Assembly (NCBI GenBank): GCA_949825065.1
Contig: OX463863.1
Span: 21,042,251 to 21,106,250, forward strand
Source: Odontocerum albicorne
Taxonomy: Eukaryota; Arthropoda; Insecta; Trichoptera; Odontoceridae
Reading direction: 5' to 3'
Length of the DNA: 64,000 nucleotides
Shown here piece by piece: positions 56,050 to 64,000 of the stretch; within the stretch, counting starts at the first letter, position 1; every line of letters begins with the position of its first letter. A program made the translations under genes and the position numbers. The notes beneath the pieces were generated by a model. That model was not told the origin of the DNA. It did not search any database and saw nothing but the letters and a program-made list of their open reading frames with translations.

Positions 56050-57740
56050 GTGAGAGAAGTACCTACCTCATCACTGGACACTGGCGTATACGCCTTCATA
56101 TATAGGAGTTCACGAATATTATTCAAAGAGAGAGAGAGAGAAGTACCTACCTTGCATTTGCCGACTTGTATAACTTCGATTGGACGACTTTCAAAATTGG
56201 AATACTCACGTCACACAGTAGCTTCTGCATTAATGTTTTGTTTCATTTTCATTTCACCATCTCTGTATGTTTTCATTTTCGGCTTAACAGCATTAGGCAA
56301 ATTGTATGATCGAGTTTTAGAATTGTATGTTTAAAGTTATTGTTTTATATTGTGAACAAATGTTAAAACATTTGTTGAATTGTAACTCTGTTATAATAAT
56401 AATAAAAGGATAGCTTATCTTGCAATGTTTTTTATTTAATCATTGTTTCGTATTTTCTCTTAATCAAAATGATCTTAAGTCATTTCTTTTATGGAAGTCC
56501 AATGATTTTATAACCTAAGGAATCGCTAAGATACTAAAAGTATTGAAAATCATCATTCACAAGTATTTGATGTAATTTCACATTCAGATTTGACCTAAAA
56601 ATTTTAAATAGTTTCCGGAGAGCGTAATACTTTTTTAATAACAAGTTGTGATCTAAAGAAACATGAGGAATGTATAAAATTATTTTTCTGCCATTATAAT
56701 ATGTATGAAAAAAGTAGACAACAAACATGGAAGCTGAATGAAATGATGACCCGATCTCTCTGCCAACCCCAATACTGTAACATTGTACCATGGCTATTCG
56801 CCCGCAAGTCAATAAGGAACAGTCCCTGCTAAACTCTGTGTCTCTACCTGTCACCAAATAATTCTCTATCACAGACAAAGCCACTGAACCATGATTCAGT
56901 CATTCAATTAAATAAAAGTTCTTTATAAGAGCATTGATGATTTTTAATGATAAACATTTTAAACAAATCATTCCGACGACTTTTGTTTGAATATATATTT
57001 TTTCCTTAATTCCTTGCAAAATTACCAGAACAAAAAACATTTTAGATACAAATTCTTTAAAAGTATCAAAGCTTAAGGATTATATAGTAAAAAATTGGCA
57101 ATAATTCAAAACAGTTCTACTAATAATAAAAATAATGTTATTCCAGCCGGTATGCAGAATAGTGCAACATAACACAGGCTATTTATTCATTTACAAAATT
57201 TCTTCAAAAATAATAAAGCAAAACAATATAACACCTAAAAATTATTTCTAAAGTTCGGTAAAATAATAAAGTTACAAGTTAAAAATTTTGTTTTTCATTT
57301 CTGCTTTTGTAAAAAATGAATTTTTCAATGACTTTGATGTAATAATGCAATTCACAAGGGCGTTGGAGTGTTTCTCAACACTATGAGTCATTGCACAAGA
57401 TATTATATAACCTATTTCTAAGCATGTCTTATCACAATTTCCATAGCTTTAATAACCTATCCACTATGAATCCTTAAATGGTCTATTCAACTTCTATTGT
57501 TTGAGACTGCTGTCCACAGCTATCAAGTTTCTCTCTACTTTGAATCCTTGCATTATATTTTAAATAAATTTGTACAATATCCACAGCTGTAGGTCTTCTC
57601 TCCAACATGAATCCTTTCATGAGTCATGAGAATGTGTGGAGCTTTTTTTCTGAAATTCTAGTCACACCACTATGAATTATAATATTTTCAAATAATATTT
57701 TCTTAAGAATTTCTTCACACGATTTTCACTGCTGTAGGGC
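56050..57740 (-). pseudogene. Inverted flank and end of a decayed second-type zinc-finger gene
   Basis: 56130-56400 matches arm sequence; 56530-56890 is the flank with the MALSVIENYLVTGRDTEFSR frame seen in the other copies; 57350-57730 contains reversed finger debris (for example the ACAGCTGTAGG and GAATCCTTTCATGA blocks at about 57580-57625). No intact frame. Confidence 0.65.
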
Positions 57741-58860
57741 ATCTCCCAAGGTAATATAAACTCAACATTATTAACGCTTATATAACTACACTGGCCTGTG
57801 CTGTACTGATTTATATGTGGATAACTCAGTGCTTGGCATTAAAACGGATAAAAAATTAATCAATATCATCTGAAGACTATATTAAAGTAAGTTGATTTGA
57901 TTCTGCTGATGAGTATTTGATTTGATTCTGAGTGATGAGATGATGTGTTGATTCTCCTGATGAGAACCAAATCCTAGGCCTTATTTTCTTCTGCCCCTTA
58001 CTTGGAACTACAATATTACATATATTAACTGCACCATCAATCTTCTTGACTATTCGACCAAATAATCTTCTTGAGTCACGTAATAGTAGCTAAAAAGCCA
58101 TGACATATTAAGATAAGACAGATCTATTAGTGCTGTGTTGGCCTTATTGTCAGTTCAGAATTATTAACAGGAAGTGAAAAAAATGAGGTTTCAAGTTGTT
58201 GATAATATATGTTATACATAATATATCATCTATTTATTTTATTATATCAGATCATATGTCTTTTTCATAGATATTAAGACTCAGCCATCTTATAATACAT
58301 TCAATAAAGATATTACCTCAGTTGTGAGTTCGCGAAAGCAATGAAACATACTAGAATTCATAGTGGAGGGAAGCTCTACAGCTGTGGGCAATGTGACAAG
58401 AATTTCAAAAAAAGCTATATATATTATCATGAAAGGATTCATGGTGGAGAGAAGATCTGCAACTGTGGATATTCTACAAAAAATGTCGTGAAAGGATTCA
58501 AAATGGAAAAAAACTTGACAGCTGTGGACAGTGTGGAAAGCAGTCTCAAACAATAGAAGTTTAATAGGATTCATAGTGGATAAGAGCCCTTAAAGCTATG
58601 GAAATTGCAGAAAGACATTCTTAGAGAAAGGTTATTTAATATCTTATGCAAGGACTCATAGTGTCTAGAAACACTCAAACTCCATTGTAAAATTGCATTT
58701 TTAAATTAAAGGTATCAAGAAATTCATTTTTTTTAAAAGCAGAAGCATTAAACTACATTTTTTATTTTATCACTACTATTTTTCATAATTTTTCAAATCA
58801 TTTTCAGGTGGTTGATTTTGTAGTTGCACTATTTTCGTATGATTTTTTTAAAATGAATAG
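57741..58860 (+). pseudogene. Further broken zinc-finger copy
   Basis: Plus orientation resumes with the TATAAACTCAACATTATTAA upstream segment, the GTGCTGTGTTGGCCTTATTG box and TCAGTT (58150). A truncated acidic exon (58272 onward, QPSYNTFNKD-like) is joined directly to finger debris of the second gene type ([15 protein letters not shown] at about 58361, HERIHGGEKICNCG). The finger exon acceptor and most of both exons are deleted. Confidence 0.75.
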
Positions 58861-58974
58861 CCTGTGCTGTAAGATAAAAATTAACATGGAGTGAAGCTTT
58901 ATATATTATTATCCATTTTCACAAAAATGTCCAACACACTAAATCCAAACAGCTGTTAAAAGTAAAGGGTTTAT

Positions 58975-59225
58975 ATTATCGATAACCATTATAAATTGGG
59001 AGTAATATTTTTCAGCCTTCCTTCATATATCGTAGAAGTCTTATATTATCACATTTGAAGTTTGGTGAGATACAGGACTGATGGGGAACTACGTAATTGC
59101 ATAGATTATATGTCAAACAAGAGTTGCTCACACATACATCACAGAGCTGCAATATGCGGATGATTGCGCTCTTGTTGCGCATTCAGAGGAATACCTTCGA
59201 GAGATCACCAATATTTATACATATA
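58975..59225 (+). pseudogene. LINE RT catalytic-box fragment
   Basis: 58975-59066 matches 28985-29075; 59067-59225 matches 29431-29600, with [20 protein letters not shown]. It lacks the 355 bp present at 29076-29430. Truncated at both ends. Confidence 0.75.
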
Positions 59226-59812
59226 TTGTATCGGACGTGTAGTGAGACGTGTGCAGTCACCCTTGTGTGTGGTATAATGAAAAAGACATTTAAATGTAGA
59301 TCTGTATATGATTGTATGTAAACCCTTATATTTCCATGTAAATTCATGCTATATGTATAATCATGCGGTAATGTTCTTGTATTTGTTCTTGTAAATCTAT
59401 GCTGTATGTAAATTCATGTTAAAGTATGTTCTTATAAATCTGTGTAATAATGTGCTTATAAATCTTTGTAATAATTTTAATTTGTTAACGATTTAATTGA
59501 TTTTTTTTAGGATTAGGAAATGGTTCTTTGGAATTTAAGAAAGTCGCTCTTAATTCAATAAAATTATTTTTTTAATAATAGACAATAATAAATAATAATT
59601 CGTATAACAATATAATACACTTAATAAAATAAAATTTATATTTTTTAATATTAAATATATTAATATTTTTATATTGTTATTAATTATTAAATTAATTATT
59701 TTTAAATAATTATTTATTACTTTATTGTTTTAATCATATTATAGATAATACAATATTAAAAATTCTATTTAATTATATTATTAATTAATTATATTATACT
59801 AAATTATCTTTA
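59226..59812. other. Very AT-rich spacer
   Basis: Long TA-rich stretch, especially 59560-59812, with TTAATTAATTA-like runs. Nothing recognised. Confidence 0.5.
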
Positions 59813-60080
59813 TCTAAATAAATAAAAATGTAAATGTTCGTAAATTAAAAATGTATAATCTTCGAAAGTTGTCTACCGATAGCTTTGAAATTTTGACAAA
59901 AGTAAACATTCGTATACAGAAATGTTTATATATTTTTATTTATATATCGGTGTATATAAAAAAGTTTATAAATCAGAAAAAATAACGTTTGCGCTTCCTG
60001 CAGCGACACAGATGAACCAAACTTGACACTTATGTCACATTGCATTTTCAACGTTTCGAAATTAATATTAAATAATTAAA
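59813..60080 (+). mobile_element. Helitron 5'-end fragment
   Basis: Starts TCTAAATAAATAAAAATGTA and repeats, with about 75-80 percent similarity by eye, the first 260 bp of the Helitron at 60121 (CCGATAGCTTTGAAATTTTG compared with CCGATTGCTATGAAATTTTG). It stops before any coding. Confidence 0.65.
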
Positions 60081-60120
60081 TCTATATAAATAAAATATTA
60101 AATAATTTAATGTTTAATAA

Positions 60121-61577
60121 TCTATATAAATAAAAATGTAAATGTTCGTTAATCATAGGTATCTAATCTTCAAAAGTTCTATACCGATTGCTATGAAATT
60201 TTGACAAAAGTTGGCATTCGTATACGAGAATGTTTATATATATTTTTTTATATACCGTTATATACAAAAAAGTATATAAAATAGAGGAAATAAGGGTTTG
60301 CGCCCCCTTCAGCGACAAACGCGAACTAAACAATTCTCACTGACAGTTGTTATGTCACATTGCATTTTAGTCATTTTAGATTCTTGAATTTCGTTTTTGA
60401 ACTGTTTGTCTTATTTTTCATTGCTTTGAAATTTTCATGGTATGTATCTGTGTATGTTTTATACATTTGATTTATTAAAAGTTTGACGTGTTTCATACAA
60501 CTTACTTTTGACAAATGTCAAATTTGATTTTACGAAACTGCCAAATTTTTGCTAATTTGTAACAAGATGTATAAATTTGTCATTATTGTTAGTTTTTTGT
60601 AATGTGTTTACCTAAATAACTTGCCGTATCCGTAGAGCCTTTTGTCTTTTTGAGCAAATATATCTGGAGGACATGCTGATAGTGGCTGAAAGAGGTCAGT
60701 AGGAATATCAAAAGTATCTTTTTTATATAGAATTTAATTTTATCTCTGTTTATATTTCAAAATCTATCAAATTGTATGTAGTAATGGAGATTTTTTTTAA
60801 TTAGTTCCAATTTTCTATTTGTCCTCCCTTAAAATTTAATAAGTTACAATTATATCTCTGTCTTACTTTAACATTTTATTAGTTACAATTATCTCTGTGT
60901 CTTCTCTTAACATTTAATTTGTTACTTTTATGTTTCGCAATTTTATATGTTGCCTGAAATACTCTGCTTTGTGGCGACACGTAAAGACGTTGAAATTAAC
61001 TGCAAATATGCGTGTTCAGCTGCAAAACGATCGATGAGCTGAGATATTCTCACATCAATTGCTGGAAATAGGGAACGGAAAGGTGCCGGTTGATATGATC
61101 AAGGATAAAATTCATTGTCTCATAACTTCTGCAATTTTGTGATGTCAAAAGAAGAATTGGTTGAAAAAGTATTACCTAATATTCAAATCAATTATAACAA
61201 TCACGATTGGCTGAGTGAACGAGCTATTCTTGCCGCCAAGAACAAAGACGTCTACGAACTAAACAATATTATTCAGTTCCTTTTTTAATGTTTCGTAATT
61301 TTATATGTTTTTGTTCTAACTTTCTTTTTTCTTTTTCAGTGCAATCGATCTTTCATTTGAATTCAAATCATATCGTGAATTGACGCCTTGGAGTGACGCG
61401 ATCATTTGCGAGCACGGCGATGAACGCGACAGACTGAGAGTGGCTGAAAGACATCAAAGCTATTGTTTACCCACAAGCATTGTGAAACTAAACATATTAG
61501 AAACGTGTGCTTTCTCTTTTCTTTCTTTTCCATTTAACCAGACTGAGCCACAGCAACGCGTGGCCAGGTACAATTAG
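60121..61577 (+). mobile_element. Helitron, internally deleted, both ends present
   Basis: The 5' end is A|TCTATATAAATAAAAATG, giving the TC start and an A on the left. The 3' end has the hairpin GCCAC...GTGGC in CAACGCGTGGCCAGGTACAA and ends TTAG followed by T, close to the CTAG|T rule. The CAGCAACGCGTGGCC tail is the classic invertebrate Helitron terminus. Its right edge coincides with the start of unit 3. Inside is a Pif1-type helicase fragment; the Rep domain is absent. Confidence 0.88.
60985..61310 (+). pseudogene. Helitron Pif1-like helicase fragment
   Basis: Plus frames read MRVQLQNDR, a stop, then AEIFSHQLLEIGNGKVPVD and MIKDKIHCLITSAIL. After a frameshift near 61140 they read SKEELVEKVLPNIQINYNNH and DWLSERAILAAKNKDVYELN. 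This is the C-terminal half of the Helitron RepHel helicase domain (IGNG...P..., WLSERAIL). It is broken by a stop and a frameshift, with the catalytic Walker motifs missing upstream. Confidence 0.87.
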
Positions 61578-63916
61578 TATTTAAATAAATATTGTGCTAT
61601 CTGGAAGTAATTTCAAATTTTTAAGTCAAATTTGAATGTTAAATAACACCAAATATTTGGAAATTATGGTTTTTAATATTTTTAGTATCTCAGCGATTCC
61701 TCATGTCATAAATCCAATAAACAAACTTATTTTTTAATATCTGTTTTCAGTAAAACTTTACATTTAATTTTTTACTTACACACAATGAGACACAGGCAAC
61801 ACTTAGATTACTAGGGATACGACAAATGAAAGGCAACAAACCCAGATTCATTAAAATTGTGTGTCCAAATTAAATTACCTGTTATTTTCGCCAATTGTGT
61901 ACATTGCTTGTCATGTTTAAATAAATTTCAAAAAATACCCATAATCTTGTACACTCTGACCTGAGAAAAATTATTTATGTAAACTAGCTAATAGTGTTCC
62001 ATTTATTAAGCCATCCGTGCTAGAGAGCGAGAATTTATGTGGCGTATACACCTTCATATATAGATTATGGCCATTATTAAAAAAGAAGTGAGCTTGTGTC
62101 TACGGTTTTTCTATGCATTGTAACTGTCAATAAAGGCATTGGAAAAATTTGACACCGCACTTGGCACTGTAGTATATTCATACATTTATATTAGTTCTCT
62201 GCCATTACTCAAAAACAAGACGGCCCTTACTCGAGAAGTATCTGGCGTATACTCCATACATAGAAGGTCTCGCTCATTATTTAAGAAGATATACTCCATC
62301 ACATATAGGAGTGCATGACCATTATTCAGAAAGAAGTGAGTTATACCTGTTCTGTCAGTTAGGTATTGATTATGTGATTTATTCTTTCTATATTCTCGTT
62401 TCTTTTTTCCGTTTTTTGTAGTCGATATCGTTATTGAATTAGATTCATTCTGACCGCTTCACAGTGATAGTATATCTTGTTGTGTTATGTTTTGTAAAGG
62501 CATATTTTTACCTCAGCTCATTTTGACAGTTGATCTGCTGGGGTATCGATCACCGTTACATCAGTACAATAGAGGCTTTACACTTTTTCCATAAACTGTA
62601 TTAGTTCTTTTATGCTGAAATCAAGTTTGTTGGTTCAAATTTGATTAACTTCACTTTTCATGAAAACTAACATTCTGATGCTATTTTAAAGATATTTTCC
62701 TTATCATTAAACTGTTTATATTTAAAAAAACATAATTGCCTGAGTTGAGATCACAACTATTCACCTGGAGCGATACTTCAAAATAAAAAATGGTCAATTC
62801 TACAAGGACGGCGTAGCTTGTGTTTTTGATATTTTAGCAATATTTTTAGATTCCAGAAGCTAGGAAAGGACTTCAACAACCCCAGATTACAAACATACAT
62901 ACCATAATGCCATTTCCCTGTCAGTATAGTCAGAGTGCCAGGTCTTCCTATCTCGGCACACATCCTTAGCCTCTCCTACATACACCTTCTCATATGACTT
63001 CTCTGTCTTTCTACATGTCCTTATAGAATATCGTTTACTTGACCCAACAATAACATTACTTTTCTTGACCTTCCTCTCACATATAGTATGTGCACTATAC
63101 TATATATCTGTTTTGTTAATTTTTCTTCGTTCAAGAAGTTGTAAAATTATCCCTGGCCGGCACAAGGTCAGGATGGTCAATTGGACCGAATGTAGTTCGG
63201 TGGATAGCTGTAAGGAACTCCTCCCTATTTTTAGAGGATACTTTCCTCACAGCTCCTCAAATGTGGTCTGGTAATTGATTTGATTAGTCACACAAATTGC
63301 AACAGAATGAAAGGACTAGATTGAATGAAAAATATTGCTGTTCAAAAAAAAAATCCAAAGGTCCGTCAATTTTATTTTAATTACAATTTGTGGCATTAAA
63401 ATATATTCTTCATTGCCAGATTAGTATTTGTATTACAAAGATTTTATTTCTTTTTTAGGAATGATGCGAGCTGTCTGAGTGGGGATGACAATCTCCCAAG
63501 ATTACAACTTCAAAAATCCTTGCCCACCAGACAAATGTTTCCTCTCTTAACATTAACATCATTCAGTAAAAAGACGCACATAATGCCTGTATAAATACAA
63601 ATACTAACCACCCTAATTCAATAAAAACCCACCCTATCGGTAGGCAGTCCGCCATTTTCATTTGTTTTGTACGTCTGTTTGAGAAAAAATAATTATTCTA
63701 ACATTACAAGTACCTACCTTAGATTTGCCGACTTCTTTTCTTCGATTGGACGACTTTCATAATTAGAATACTCACGTCACGCAGTAGCTTCTGCGTTAAA
63801 GTTGTGTTTCATATTCACTTCACCATCACTGTATGTTTATTTTTTTTGGCTTTACATTGTACTATATATTAATAATTATTGTTTTATATTGTGAACACAT
63901 ACTGGGCCATCTGTTA
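61578..63916. repeat. Segmental duplication, unit 3 (start)
   Basis: Collinear with 31737-34210 of unit 2 and, from about 62040, with unit 1. Contains the TATACTCC repeats, the noncoding block and arm A (from about 63140). About 200 bp around the microsatellite-like linker before the arm (between 63130 and 63140) are missing compared with the other units. It diverges at 63917. Confidence 0.88.
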
Positions 63917-64000
63917 ATAGGCGGTAGTTTCACCAATCACTTCTTCATTGGAGGCAAATCTCTTTCCCTGGAGCATATTTTTGAGGTCTGAAAACTGCCA
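63917..64000 (-). mobile_element. Mariner transposase fragment at the window edge
   Basis: Minus frame reads FSDLKNMLQGKRFASNEEVI, the mariner segment following the third catalytic motif. It replaces the arm sequence after CATCTGTTAA, so a mariner is inserted in unit 3 only. The rest lies outside the window. Confidence 0.75.

Larger units (their letters stand above)
51340..57740 (-). repeat. Inverted segment of the zinc-finger array
   Basis: Read on minus from 57740, it shows the end of a second-type gene, its 3' flank (56890-56530 resembles 21960-22330), arm and junction repeats (56230-55800), the unit-start region (55700-55200), arm sequence (about 55200-54870), then a zinc-finger gene (54261-51750) and a flank (51760-51570). 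This is the unit-to-unit junction of the tandem array in reverse orientation. It lacks pogo and the right-hand mariner. At 57740 orientation flips back to plus. Confidence 0.8.

Noticed and set aside
61380..61577. 65-codon frame MTPWSDAIICEHGDERDRLR
   Set aside because: It lies between the Helitron helicase remnant and the terminal hairpin, has no domain I know, and its end is the Helitron terminus.
1..64000. tRNA, rRNA or spliceosomal RNA genes
   Set aside because: I looked for A/B-box and cloverleaf-like patterns by eye and found none convincing. A tRNAscan or Infernal run would settle this.

Overview
The window is arthropod nuclear DNA, most likely from an insect. It is AT-rich, its genes are split by introns with GT-AG sites, and it is packed with insect-type mobile elements: mariner, pogo, piggyBac-type, Helitron, Penelope-like, several non-LTR retrotransposon families and LTR pieces. 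I see no bacterial genes, rRNA, tRNA or CRISPR. I cannot name the species.

The backbone is a lineage-specific cluster of C2H2 zinc-finger genes on a large tandem duplication. Unit 1 (about 9.62-23.97 kb) and unit 2 (about 31.74-47.75 kb) carry the same parts in the same order: an inverted-repeat arm, a mariner deletion derivative, a zinc-finger gene (two short acidic N-terminal exons, then one long finger exon), a pogo-type transposon, a decayed second zinc-finger gene, the opposite inverted-repeat arm, and a second mariner. Unit 3 begins at 61.58 kb and runs off the window. Between units 2 and 3 lies an inverted piece of the same array (about 51.34-57.74 kb, genes on the minus strand) and a further broken copy (57.74-58.86 kb). 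Only the unit 2 gene (exons 35632-35815, 37652-37876, 38201-39654; 620 residues, 16 fingers) is open throughout. The unit 1 gene and the inverted copy each have a single in-frame nonsense codon in the finger exon.

Region by region: 0.2-1.2 kb deleted mariner; 2.05-3.98 kb a 31-bp minisatellite of about 62 copies, most with the E-box CACGTG; 4.08-4.22 kb a 43-bp repeat; 4.6-5.4 kb a LINE 3' end on minus; 5.6-9.5 kb an I-clade-like LINE with an open 1044-residue RT/RNase H frame but a frameshifted endonuclease; 9.6-24.0 kb unit 1; 24.0-26.2 kb unique DNA with a repeated GTAACGCAGTTGAC-like motif around a possible piggyBac N-terminal remnant; 26.4-27.5 kb a gutted zinc-finger copy; 27.5-28.8 kb a 5'-truncated LINE RT; 29.4-31.7 kb a LINE split by an LTR-like segment next to a histone H2B fragment; 31.7-47.75 kb unit 2; 47.75-50.7 kb a rearranged I-like LINE on minus; 50.9-51.3 kb a solo-LTR-like segment; 51.3-58.9 kb the inverted and broken zinc-finger copies; 59.8-61.6 kb Helitron sequence with both termini and a Pif1-helicase remnant; 61.6-64.0 kb start of unit 3 with another mariner at the edge.

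The layers can be ordered. The pogo and mariner elements sit at the same sites in both units, so they predate the tandem duplication. A TTAA-flanked 658-bp element sits inside pogo only in unit 2, so it came later. The host content is a family of presumed DNA-binding nuclear proteins whose finger arrays have changed in number and in DNA-contacting positions between copies. Everything else is selfish or derived DNA.
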